Source: a virus
Strand: one strand, 5' to 3'
IMG/VR virus record: IMGVR_UViG_3300035187_000277
Span: 1-27,870 of that record
DNA length: 27,870 nt
The notes beneath the pieces were generated by a model. That model did no database searches. It saw only the letters and a program-made list of their open reading frames with translations, and was not told the DNA's origin. The translations under genes were made by a program, and so were the position numbers. Shown here piece by piece: positions 1 to 6,713 of the stretch (position 1 is the first letter of the stretch; every line of letters begins with the position of its first letter).

Positions 1-5
1 CAGAG

Positions 6-359
6 ATGCTGATGGAAACAGGCGATAAAAATTACTACATCGAAGCCATTGCCGTTTTACGCCAAGCACTTGTCGATGCCGACGACACATCACAAGAACG
101 TGTTGATGAAATCGTAAAAGATGAACAGGAGCCGGTGGCGTGGTTTTCTACATCACCTGACGGAAAACTATCAAACAAATTTGCTTGTAAACCAACGGAA
201 GGTAATTGGGTTGAACCGCTTTACACCGCACCACAAAAGAAAGAATGGGTTGGGCTGACGGATGAGGAGATTCTTGCTGAAATTCCTATAACCACTATCA
301 GACCTGCAACAACATTTGCAAGAGCAATCGAAGCCAAGCTGAAGGAGAAGAACACATGA
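6..359 (+). CDS. Phage hypothetical protein, probably 5'-truncated
   Basis: Small protein of unknown function, 117 residues from the first ATG. The frame stays open to the left edge, so the true start may lie outside the window. The middle (about residues 42-80) holds the string EPVAWF, then EPLYTAP and WVGLTDEEI, and the end reads FARAIEAKLKEKN. From memory this pattern (EPVA..., PLYTAP, WVGLTDEEI, ARAIEAKLKE) recurs in many uncharacterised phage proteins, which supports a real gene. No catalytic motif, signal peptide or membrane segment is seen. Its stop overlaps the next ATG (ATGA), implying translational coupling within the early operon. Function unknown. Confidence 0.8.
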   Translation: MLMETGDKNYYIEAIAVLRQALVDADDTSQERVDEIVKDEQEPVAWFSTSPDGKLSNKFACKPTEGNWVEPLYTAPQKKEWVGLTDEEILAEIPITTIRPATTFARAIEAKLKEKNT

Positions 360-631
360 CTGAGGATTATCAAATGACCCAAGATGAAATTGTCAAGATG
401 GCGCGGGAAGCGGGGTTTCGTGTTGGCCCGTCCCGAGATGGGCCTGATGATGTGTGGGGCATTGGTGTAAACCTTGAACGCTTCGCTGCCCTTGTTGCCG
501 CTGCCGAGCGTGAGGCGTGTGCAAAAGTTTGCGCAGATATTGCAATGCACAGAGAGGTTGGGTCGTATGGCATGTTGGTTGCGCACAGTTGCGCTAACGA
601 GATTTTGGCAAGGGGTGAAAAATTAACCTAA
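356..631 (+). CDS. Phage hypothetical protein, 91 aa
   Basis: Unknown function. The start is the ATG at 356, with AAGGAG at 342-347 eight bases upstream, and it overlaps the previous stop by four bases. The N-terminal part (MTQDEIVKMAREAGF) is followed by ERFAALVAAAEREACAKVC and a Cys-containing C-terminus ending ARGEKL. This arrangement matches a recurring phage hypothetical type that I remember by its 'FAALVAAAERE' stretch. It is predicted to be mostly helical, cytoplasmic and without membrane segments. Its 3' end carries the AAGGGG that appears to be the ribosome binding site of the polymerase gene, which begins inside this gene in another frame. Confidence 0.8.
   Translation: MTEDYQMTQDEIVKMAREAGFRVGPSRDGPDDVWGIGVNLERFAALVAAAEREACAKVCADIAMHREVGSYGMLVAHSCANEILARGEKLT
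610..624 (+). promoter_or_regulatory. Ribosome binding site and probable ATT start of polA
   Basis: AAGGGG at 610-615 is followed after six bases by ATT at 622-624. The polymerase frame is open from the TGA at 616-618 and contains no ATG, GTG or TTG before 784. The first exonuclease motif (D-L-E) is encoded at 640-648, so translation must begin upstream of 784. ATT at 622 has the best spacing to the purine-rich site; ATA at 631 is the only other near-cognate choice close by. A -1 frameshift on the run of five A at 618-622, fusing the preceding gene to the polymerase, is a less likely alternative. Confidence 0.6.
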
Positions 632-2493
632 TAACATTAGACCTAGAAACTTTTTACAGTCAAGAAGTTTCACTGACCCGACTGACGACGGAGGAGTACG
701 TCCGTCACCCTGAATTTGAAGTTATCGGTATCGGGGTCAAGATCAACGATGCCCCTGCTTATTGGATTTCAGGGTCGCGTGAAATGTTAAACAAGCATCT
801 GAGATCCCTGCCTTGGCGGGACTCCATGCTCCTGTGCCACAACACGATGTTCGATGGCTCCGTGCTCGCCTGGACATTACAAATCTCTCCACAAAAATAT
901 CTTGACACACTGTGTATGGCTCGCGCCTTGCACGGTGTGGACGCAGGGGGCAGTCTCAAAGTCTTGGCCGAGCGGTATCAGATCGGGGTGAAAGGCGAAG
1001 AAGTTATTCATGCCAAGGGTAAGCGCAAAGCTGATTTTACGCCCGAGGAGCTTGCACGTTACGGTGAGTATTGTGTCAACGATGTCGAGTTGACTTACAA
1101 ATTGTTTGGGTGCATGGCCCACAAGTTTCCTGAGTCTGAGCTAGACCTCATAAACTTAACCTTAAGAATGTACATTCACCCTGTGTTTACCGTGGATGAG
1201 AACCTTTTATTAGAAAGGCTAGAGGATGTGCGGGCGGAGAAGTCTGAACTTCTTGGTTCGCTAAAAGAAAAGCTGGGGTGCAATACCGAGGAAGAGGTAA
1301 GGAAAAAACTGGCATCAAATAAGCAGTTTGCGGAACTCCTAAAATCTTTTGGCGTAGAGCCGCCGATCAAAGAAAGCCCGACCACGGGCAAGCCCACGTT
1401 CGCACTGGCTAAGAACGATGAAGGGTTCCTTGCGCTCACTGAACATGAAGACCCGTTTATTCAGCAACTCTGTGCTGTGCGTCTAGGCACGAAGTCAACT
1501 ATCGAAGAGTCCCGCATCGAGCGGTTCATCGACATTGGTAAGCGTAATCAACGCCGCTTGCCGATCCCGCTAAAATATTATGGCGCACATACTGGACGCT
1601 GGGCGGGCCAAGACAAGGTCAACTTCCAGAACCTACCTAGCCGCGACAAGAAGAAAAAGACTTTAAAGAATGCCGTTGTGCCATACCCCGGCCACTTCGT
1701 CATCAACTCAGACTCATCGCAGATCGAAGCTCGCATACTTGCATGGCTGGCTGGGCAGACTGATGTGGTGGATGCCTTTGCCCAAGGCAGAGATGTGTAC
1801 TCTGAGTTTGCAACGAAAGTCTATGGGCGCCCCATATCAAAAGAGAATCCTATAGAACGTTTTGTTGGAAAAACATGTATACTAGGACTCGGGTACGGGA
1901 CAGGTGCGGCCAAGCTCCAGCATACTTTAAAGACTCAGCCGCCGGGGGCCATCGTTGATGATGATGAGGCCAAGCGCATCGTTGATTTGTATCGATCAGA
2001 GAACGACAAGATCATTGACCTGTGGGCTGACTGTGATGACTTTCTTGAGAATCTTATAAGCTGGCCTAAAAACAAGAAGGACTACTACATAGGGGTTCAC
2101 GACTGCGTGACCGCTTGTCCAGAGGGCATACTTCTGCCCAACGGCTTTTATCTGCACTACCCCGAGATCACCCGCGATACATCCGAAGCTAAATCTAGAA
2201 TTGTTTATAAATCGCGTAGAGGCCCAGTGTCTGTCTGGGGCGGCTCAATTGTTGAGAACATTGTTCAAGCATTAGCACGGTGCGTCATCGGCGAGCAGAT
2301 GCTTTTGATCAGCGAAAGATACCGACCAGCACTGACTGTGCATGATGCTGTTGTAGTTGTTGTACCAGAAGATGAACTGGATGAAGCTCTTGCCTATGTC
2401 ATAGAATGTATGAACACTAGACCAAGCTGGGCACCTGGACTGCCTATCACATGTGAGGCCAAATATGGTTTATCCTACGGAGCGTGTGGATAG
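622..2493 (+). CDS. polA: DNA polymerase family A with 3'-5' exonuclease
   Basis: Replicative phage DNA polymerase, 623 residues from the inferred ATT start. The proofreading DEDD exonuclease is visible: Exo I D7-L-E9, Exo II N74 to D78 (HNTMFD), and Exo III Y150 to D154 (YCVND). The polymerase part has motif A at D364 (DSSQIEARILAWLAG), the O-helix R413-x3-K417-x7-Y425-G (motif B), and motif C H574-D575-A576 (TVHDAVVVVVP). The O-helix residue equivalent to E. coli Phe762 is Leu421. Motif C has Ala where HDE is usual, but both metal-binding Asp are present, so activity is expected. There is no 5' nuclease domain, which is normal for phage PolA. It lies first in the replication block; its stop is 11 bases before the nuclease gene's ATG. 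Taking the first ATG (784) would delete Exo I. Confidence 0.95.
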   Translation: MNLITLDLETFYSQEVSLTRLTTEEYVRHPEFEVIGIGVKINDAPAYWISGSREMLNKHLRSLPWRDSMLLCHNTMFDGSVLAWTLQISPQKYLDTLCMARALHGVDAGGSLKVLAERYQIGVKGEEVIHAKGKRKADFTPEELARYGEYCVNDVELTYKLFGCMAHKFPESELDLINLTLRMYIHPVFTVDENLLLERLEDVRAEKSELLGSLKEKLGCNTEEEVRKKLASNKQFAELLKSFGVEPPIKESPTTGKPTFALAKNDEGFLALTEHEDPFIQQLCAVRLGTKSTIEESRIERFIDIGKRNQRRLPIPLKYYGAHTGRWAGQDKVNFQNLPSRDKKKKTLKNAVVPYPGHFVINSDSSQIEARILAWLAGQTDVVDAFAQGRDVYSEFATKVYGRPISKENPIERFVGKTCILGLGYGTGAAKLQHTLKTQPPGAIVDDDEAKRIVDLYRSENDKIIDLWADCDDFLENLISWPKNKKDYYIGVHDCVTACPEGILLPNGFYLHYPEITRDTSEAKSRIVYKSRRGPVSVWGGSIVENIVQALARCVIGEQMLLISERYRPALTVHDAVVVVVPEDELDEALAYVIECMNTRPSWAPGLPITCEAKYGLSYGACG

Positions 2494-2504
2494 GAGAAAT
2501 TAGT

Positions 2505-3164
2505 ATGGAATCAGTTATCAATTGGTCTTACTCTCGTTTAAAAGATTTCATGGGTTGCCCACGTAGACACTACGAAACCCAAATCGCAAAGAACTTTCAA
2601 CAGCCCTACACGCAAGCTCTACGCTACGGTAATGCAGTCCACAAAGCTCTGGAGAAGTACGCTGTAGACGGCACACCTCTTCCAAACAATTACAAGCGAT
2701 ACCAAGGCTATGTCGATGGTATCCTGGAGATCGATGGCAACAAGTACCCTGAATACAAGATGGGGCTGCTACCTAACCGCAAGGCTTGTGACTACGAGGA
2801 TAAGAATCGGTGGGTACGTGGTATCGCTGACATGATCATCGTTGATGGTGACACGGCGCACATCGTGGACTACAAGACTGGCAAGGCCAACTACCCCGAT
2901 CCCATGCAGTTGAAGCTCATGGGCTTGATGGTGTTTGCCCACTTCCCAGAAGTGCTGAATATCAAGGCCGCGTTGTTCTTCATCATGCACAACGTCATAG
3001 TTGACGAAGCCTACACAAGAGATCAAACTGACGATCTGTGGGCACACTTCACCCCTCACCTTGCTCGGTGGGAAGCGGCTCACGCAACCAATGAATGGTT
3101 AGCTAACCCGACTGTGCTGTGCGGCTACTGTGCCGTGCGAACCTGTGAGTTCAATAGGAGTTGA
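2505..3164 (+). CDS. PD-(D/E)XK nuclease, Cas4/RecB-like
   Basis: Probable DNA exonuclease of the PD-(D/E)XK superfamily, 219 residues, acting in replication or recombination. Visible motifs: SRLKDFMGCPRRHY at 10-23, GNAVHKALEKY with H46, GIADMI with D109, the core D122-Y-K124-T-G-K, and Q135-L. Four cysteines, C18 plus C206-x2-C209-x4-C214, fit the [4Fe-4S] clamp of Cas4 and AddB-type nucleases. The start is the ATG at 2505, placed by AGGAG at 2492-2496 eight bases upstream; a GTG at 2484 is in frame but has no such site. It follows polA directly and its own 3' end supplies the AGGAG for the next gene. Polarity and iron-sulfur binding are inferred from the motifs only. Confidence 0.88.
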   Translation: MESVINWSYSRLKDFMGCPRRHYETQIAKNFQQPYTQALRYGNAVHKALEKYAVDGTPLPNNYKRYQGYVDGILEIDGNKYPEYKMGLLPNRKACDYEDKNRWVRGIADMIIVDGDTAHIVDYKTGKANYPDPMQLKLMGLMVFAHFPEVLNIKAALFFIMHNVIVDEAYTRDQTDDLWAHFTPHLARWEAAHATNEWLANPTVLCGYCAVRTCEFNRS

Positions 3165-3165
3165 C

Positions 3166-3480
3166 ATGCCTTACGTTAACAAACCAAGGCCATACAAAAA
3201 AGAGTATCAGCAACAAAAAGCTAGAGGTGAACATGCAAACCGCATGGAGCGACAACGAGCTAGACGAGCTGTTGACAAGCGCGGTAAGGATGCTGATCAC
3301 GATGGTACGGCAGACGCAAGAGAAGGTAAGGATATCGCTCATCGACGCGCCCTATCAAAGGGAGGTACGAATGGAGATGGATACACAATACAATCTCCAA
3401 GTGCGAATAGATCCTTTCGCCGTAACTCCAAACGACAATTAGTTTCGGAAGTTAGCAAAAGAGAGAGAAAAAAGGGTTGA
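3166..3480 (+). CDS. Small HNH-endonuclease-like protein with EF-hand-like loop
   Basis: A basic 104-residue protein. Residues 54-87 (GKDIAH..ALSKGGTN..., then SANRSFRRN) follow the layout of small phage HNH-type proteins in which D/H, an LSKGGTN loop and a final N/R block make the beta-beta-alpha metal site. H59, N69 and N81 or N87 are the candidate metal and catalytic residues. Just before it, residues 42-53 read DADHDGTADARE, a textbook EF-hand spacing. The N-terminus (1-40) is rich in Arg, Lys and Gln, suiting nucleic acid contact. The start is the ATG at 3166 with AGGAG five bases upstream; the gene begins one base after the nuclease stop. Its last bases form the -35 box of a promoter. 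Whether it cuts DNA is not shown by sequence. Confidence 0.75.
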   Translation: MPYVNKPRPYKKEYQQQKARGEHANRMERQRARRAVDKRGKDADHDGTADAREGKDIAHRRALSKGGTNGDGYTIQSPSANRSFRRNSKRQLVSEVSKRERKKG

Positions 3481-3504
3481 CATATTCAATGTAGCCCTTA
3501 TAAT
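3477..3504 (+). promoter_or_regulatory. Consensus sigma-70 promoter
   Basis: A perfect -35 box TTGACA at 3477-3482 and a perfect -10 box TATAAT at 3499-3504 are separated by 16 bases, one shorter than the optimum. Transcription would begin near 3510-3512 and run rightward toward the SNF2 helicase. The -35 box overlaps the stop codon of the HNH-like gene. This is the only fully consensus pair I found. It implies use of the host's housekeeping RNA polymerase. Confidence 0.85.
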
Positions 3505-3709
3505 TTACATGTGATCCAGACGGGGGGCGTTTCTCGGCAGTTGGAACGTCATAGTCGTTAGGTGTGAGTGGACACCCCAATAAACCGCATCAACTAGGCA
3601 GCGTTTACAGCTTTACATAGTGGAGCCTCCTGGCGTGTTAGGTCTAGTCGCATCGTCGGGGATTTTCCCCGACGCGTGCGTGACAAGTTAATTTAGTTAT
3701 GGATAAGTT
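3505..3709 (+). other. Non-coding leader or candidate small RNA region
   Basis: About 205 bases with no convincing reading frame lie between the promoter and the helicase gene. It holds a small hairpin (GGTGT at 3561-3565 with ACACC at 3572-3576), a possible bulged stem pairing the AAACCGC around 3582-3589 with GCGTTT near 3601-3606, and a strong GC-rich hairpin at 3650-3679. The heptamer GTTAGGT occurs twice, at 3557-3563 and 3637-3643. I do not recognise a tRNA, tmRNA, 6S RNA or known ribozyme. It could be a structured 5' leader of the helicase mRNA, a separate small RNA, or part of a replication origin; the sequence does not decide between these. Confidence 0.5.
3650..3679 (+). other. Strong GC-rich hairpin upstream of the helicase gene
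   Basis: CGTCGGGG at 3654-3661 pairs perfectly with CCCCGACG at 3667-3674 across an ATTTT loop. The stem can be lengthened by GCAT (3650-3653) with GTGC (3676-3679) across one bulged C, with one G-T wobble. There is no following T-run, so it is not a classical intrinsic terminator in this direction. It ends 31 bases before the helicase ATG and should be present in any transcript from the consensus promoter. Confidence 0.75.
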
Positions 3710-5092
3710 ATGCAAGACTATAGCTGGCCCGGAATGTTCAAGCCGTTTGATCACCAGAAGACGACGGCACAATTTCTAACTGACAACCCACGGGCTTTCT
3801 GCTTCAACGAAGCAGGTACGGGCAAAACGTCATCGGTCATATGGGCCTGTGACTATCTGATGAACCAAGGCATCCTCAAGCGTGTGCTAATCATCTGCCC
3901 ACTATCAATTATGTATTCAGCATGGCAGGCAGACCTATTTAAGACTGCTATGCACCGTAGAACAGCCGTGGCTTATGGATCGGCGACCAAGCGGTCAAAG
4001 GTTATCAACGGTGGTTACGAGTTCGTCATCATCAACTATGATGGTGTAAATATTGTAGCTAAAGATATTTATAACGCTGGGTTTGATCTCATCGTAGTTG
4101 ATGAAGCCAACGCTTACAAGACCTCAACAACATTACGTTGGAAAACACTCAAGGCTTTAGTCCTACCATACACAGGGTTGTGGATGCTGACAGGCACTCC
4201 TGCTTCTCAGTCGCCTGTGGATGCGTACGGGCTTGCCAAGCTAGTCTGCCCAGAGAATGTACCAAAATTTTTTGGAGCATGGCGCGACAGGGTGATGTTC
4301 CCCGTTACTAAATTTAAGTGGATGCCCCGCCCCGGTGCTAGAGAGGTGGTCTATAAAGTATTACAACCTGCGATCAGGTTCACTAAAGATGAGTGCTTAG
4401 ATCTGCCAGAGGTCATGTATCAGTACCGTAGCGCCCCGATGACTGGGCAACAGCAGAAATATTATCTATCACTCAAGAATGAACTGCTGATCAAAGCAGC
4501 GGGTGAGAAGGTCAGTGCAGTCAATGCCGCCGCTATGCTTACTAAATTGTTACAAATTTCTGGTGGGGCTGTTTACACAGACAGCGGAGAAGTGTTAGAG
4601 TTTGACGTATCGCATCGCTTGCGTGTGCTTGAAGAAGTGATGGTTGAGACTGAGCGCAAAGTTATAGTCTTCGTACCATACACGCACACGATTGAGCTTG
4701 TTCATAAACATCTTATCAAAGGAGGTTACACAGCAGAGATTGTCAACGGTCAAGTCAGCGCGGGCGAACGTGCTGCTATATTTTCTAGATTCCAAACAAC
4801 GGATCATCCACGGGTGCTTGTTGTACAACCTCAAGCAGCGTCGCATGGCATCACACTTACAGCAGCAGATACGATTGTGTTTTGGTCGCCTGTCATGTCA
4901 GTGGAAACGTATATACAGTGTGTAGCCCGTATTGATAGAGTGGGCCAGCAGAACAAGATGACTGTGATTCATCTTGAAGGTTCAGAAGTAGAGAGAAAGA
5001 TGTACCGCATGTTGGAAAACAAAATTGATTTACATGAGAAGTTAGTTGAGTTGTATTCATCTGAAATGGAGGCTGATAATGAATCTGAATGA
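3710..5092 (+). CDS. SNF2-type DEAD/DEAH-box helicase (superfamily 2)
   Basis: ATP-dependent DNA translocase or helicase, 460 residues, probably acting in phage replication, recombination or fork repair. Motifs in order: F-x2-HQ near residues 13-16 (Q-like motif), Walker A GTGKT with K39, Walker B D131-E-A-N, LTGTP (motif III), VFVPYTHT (motif IV), and the C-terminal RecA lobe with ASHGITLTAADTIVFWSP and QCVARIDRVGQ, giving arginine fingers R407 and R410. This is the SNF2/Rad54-like layout but minimal, without added chromatin or HNH domains. The ATG at 3710 has only weak ribosome-site similarity (GGATAAG); an internal ATG at 3734 is an alternative. The 3' end overlaps the next gene by 14 bases. 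Confidence 0.92.
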   Translation: MQDYSWPGMFKPFDHQKTTAQFLTDNPRAFCFNEAGTGKTSSVIWACDYLMNQGILKRVLIICPLSIMYSAWQADLFKTAMHRRTAVAYGSATKRSKVINGGYEFVIINYDGVNIVAKDIYNAGFDLIVVDEANAYKTSTTLRWKTLKALVLPYTGLWMLTGTPASQSPVDAYGLAKLVCPENVPKFFGAWRDRVMFPVTKFKWMPRPGAREVVYKVLQPAIRFTKDECLDLPEVMYQYRSAPMTGQQQKYYLSLKNELLIKAAGEKVSAVNAAAMLTKLLQISGGAVYTDSGEVLEFDVSHRLRVLEEVMVETERKVIVFVPYTHTIELVHKHLIKGGYTAEIVNGQVSAGERAAIFSRFQTTDHPRVLVVQPQAASHGITLTAADTIVFWSPVMSVETYIQCVARIDRVGQQNKMTVIHLEGSEVERKMYRMLENKIDLHEKLVELYSSEMEADNESE

Positions 5093-5516
5093 CATCGTCA
5101 GTGCATTTATGAACATTCGTGGTGAGCGGGAGAAGTTGGCCGCTACGTTCAAATCCACGGACGAGGCACTGAAGGCACAGCAAGTCGTGCTTGAGCAAGA
5201 GATGTTGAAGTTATGTGCTGAACAAGGTGCGGATAGCATCCGTACTCAAAGCGGTACTATTAGTCGTAAAGTTAAGTCACGGTTCCACGTCACTGACTGG
5301 AATAATTTTTATGAATTCGTGATTGAGCAGAAAGCGCCACAACTGCTTCAGAAGCGTGTCCATGAAACAAACTTTGAAGAATTTATGGTGGGGCGTGAGA
5401 AAGACGGTTTACCCCCAGGCATAAATGTAGCCCGTGAGTACACTGTGACTGTGTACAAACCGTCAAGCAGGGACGCAGTAATCACTGTTCCCAATTATGA
5501 GTTGTTAACCCAGTAG
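5079..5516 (+). CDS. Phage protein with N-terminal coiled coil, unknown function
   Basis: 145 residues. The ATG at 5079 is chosen because TGGAGG (5067-5072) lies six bases upstream; it overlaps the helicase end by 14 bases. Residues 1-50 look like an amphipathic coiled coil (NIRGEREKLAATF...LEQEMLKLCAEQG). Then comes GADSIRTQSGTISRKVKS, an aromatic helix (VTDWNNFYEFVIEQKAP), and PPGINVAREYTVTVYKPS near the end. The plan, coiled coil followed by a 'targets this sequence once' beta segment, resembles phage Gp157-like or host-nuclease-inhibitor-like proteins in outline, but I cannot assign it. Its neighbours argue for a role near replication or recombination. Confidence 0.8.
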   Translation: MNLNDIVSAFMNIRGEREKLAATFKSTDEALKAQQVVLEQEMLKLCAEQGADSIRTQSGTISRKVKSRFHVTDWNNFYEFVIEQKAPQLLQKRVHETNFEEFMVGREKDGLPPGINVAREYTVTVYKPSSRDAVITVPNYELLTQ

Positions 5517-5528
5517 GAGTTTAGTCAA

Positions 5529-6353
5529 ATGAGTAACGATCTCGCAGTAGTACTTCAGCAAGCCGCCATCGTAACCAAGGGTCTCGATGACGATACCAAA
5601 GCAGTTGCCGGTGGTATGCAGAACTTTAGGATTTCCATCGCTGGTGGAACCTTCCGTATGATTGTCAACGGTAAAGAGCAAGCCTCGATTGAAGATCGAA
5701 GCATGGGCGTGATCTTTGTAAAGATGGCCCACAACCCGTCCCGTACCTATTACGAAGGTGCATACAAGGAAGGCCAAAAATCTTCTCCCGTATGCTGGTC
5801 AACCGATTCCAAGACGCCTGACGCAGAAGTTCAAAACCCTGTGTCGCCTACCTGTGCCGCGTGTCCTAACGCGATCAAGGGTTCAGGCCAAGGTGGTACG
5901 GGCGCAGCTTGCCGCATGTCTTGGCGTACTGCGGTTGTCCTGCCTAAACAGGTTGATGGCCCTGTGTATCAGTTGGTGCTTCCTGCAACATCTTCTTTTG
6001 GAGAGGAAGAAAATGGTCGTTGGCCCTTCCGTCCGTATGTACAGATGCTTGCGTCCCATAACGTCAGTGCTGGGGCGGTGGTTACCAAGATGCAATTTGA
6101 TACGAAGGCTAAGGTTCCGCGTGTACTGTTTTCACCTCAAGGCGCGGTCGATACGAATGACCTTGAAACGATCCGCAAGCAAGGGCAAGCCCCAGCCGCC
6201 ATCAATGCAGTTAAGATGACGGTTTATCAGGGCGAGAAGAACGATGACAGTGAACCCACTAAACGTGAGAGCACCCAACGTGCCGAGGTCGCGGCTACTA
6301 GCGATGGCACTGCGTCTGATCTTGTGAAGAAGTGGGCTAAGAAAAGTGCCTAG
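5529..6353 (+). CDS. Putative zinc-binding ssDNA-binding protein
   Basis: 274 residues. Four cysteines, C89-x19-C109-x2-C112-x15-C128, form a likely zinc site inside a predicted beta-rich region: FRISIAGGTFRMIV (33-46), RTAVVLP, then YQLVLPATSSFG and VVTKMQFDTKAKVPRVLF. The alternating beta strands fit an OB-like or similar nucleic-acid-binding fold. From memory, proteins with the pattern 'CWS...TCAxCP...IKGSGQG...CR...R' recur beside phage replication genes. I infer ssDNA binding from this context, not from a catalytic motif. The C-terminal 50 residues are polar and Lys/Ser/Thr-rich and end WAKKSA, unlike the acidic tail of classical SSBs. TAGGAG just upstream of the ATG is a good ribosome site, and it follows the preceding stop by 12 bases. 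Confidence 0.65.
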   Translation: MSNDLAVVLQQAAIVTKGLDDDTKAVAGGMQNFRISIAGGTFRMIVNGKEQASIEDRSMGVIFVKMAHNPSRTYYEGAYKEGQKSSPVCWSTDSKTPDAEVQNPVSPTCAACPNAIKGSGQGGTGAACRMSWRTAVVLPKQVDGPVYQLVLPATSSFGEEENGRWPFRPYVQMLASHNVSAGAVVTKMQFDTKAKVPRVLFSPQGAVDTNDLETIRKQGQAPAAINAVKMTVYQGEKNDDSEPTKRESTQRAEVAATSDGTASDLVKKWAKKSA

Positions 6354-6660
6354 AAGCTATACAGCGGAGTTCATTAAGGATCTGGATACCAAGACCGTCA
6401 AGGATGGTATCCAGATTCTGCTTGCCAAACGATGTGTTAAAGCAAAGTTACATACAACGCTCGTGGCTAAGTTAATGAACGTCAGTCGTATGACTGTGCA
6501 TAGTTGGTTTCGTGGGAAGCCTATGAAAGAGGACAAAGTCCCATTAGCTCAAGCTCTCATAAAAATCATCGATGAAGATTTAGCAAAAGGAGTGCTACCG
6601 ATCAAGGACTACAAGTCCTCAATTACATACTATAAAAGTCTGACATCTGGCCCCAATTAA
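6346..6660 (+). CDS. Small helix-turn-helix DNA-binding protein
   Basis: 104 residues from a GTG start at 6346, overlapping the previous gene by eight bases (GTGCCTAG). Residues 38-58 (TLVAKLMNVSRMTVHSWFRGK) form a clear helix-turn-helix: an AKLMNVS turn followed by a recognition helix with R48, T50 and W54. The remaining sequence is helical and basic. It is probably a transcriptional regulator or replication accessory protein. A terminator-like hairpin follows it, so it may close a transcription unit. The exact family is not identified. Confidence 0.75.
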   Translation: MPRSYTAEFIKDLDTKTVKDGIQILLAKRCVKAKLHTTLVAKLMNVSRMTVHSWFRGKPMKEDKVPLAQALIKIIDEDLAKGVLPIKDYKSSITYYKSLTSGPN

Positions 6661-6675
6661 CTTGGGATTGTCTAC

Positions 6676-6707
6676 GGGCAGGGCTGGTCCCTGCCCTTAT
6701 TGTCTCT
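6676..6707 (+). terminator. Intrinsic terminator-like hairpin between HTH gene and primase
   Basis: GGGCAGGG (6676-6683) and CCCTGCCC (6689-6696) make a perfect 8-bp stem with loop CTGGT, followed by TTATTGTCTCT. The tract is moderately T-rich, so termination may be partial. It lies 18 bases before the primase ATG, which has no visible Shine-Dalgarno site, so the hairpin may also modulate how much primase is made. Confidence 0.7.
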
Positions 6708-6713
6708 ACTGCC

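Noticed and set aside
784-2493. Polymerase gene starting at the first ATG (784)
   Set aside because: It removes the Exo I Asp/Glu and a conserved-looking N-terminus that is open in frame back to 619.
622-2493. Polymerase inactive because of the HDA motif C
   Set aside because: Both catalytic Asp residues and the O-helix Arg, Lys and Tyr are intact, so loss of activity is not supported.
3505-3700. Leader region as a tRNA or tmRNA
   Set aside because: No T-loop GTTCGA-type sequence, no cloverleaf arms and no CCA-type end could be placed.
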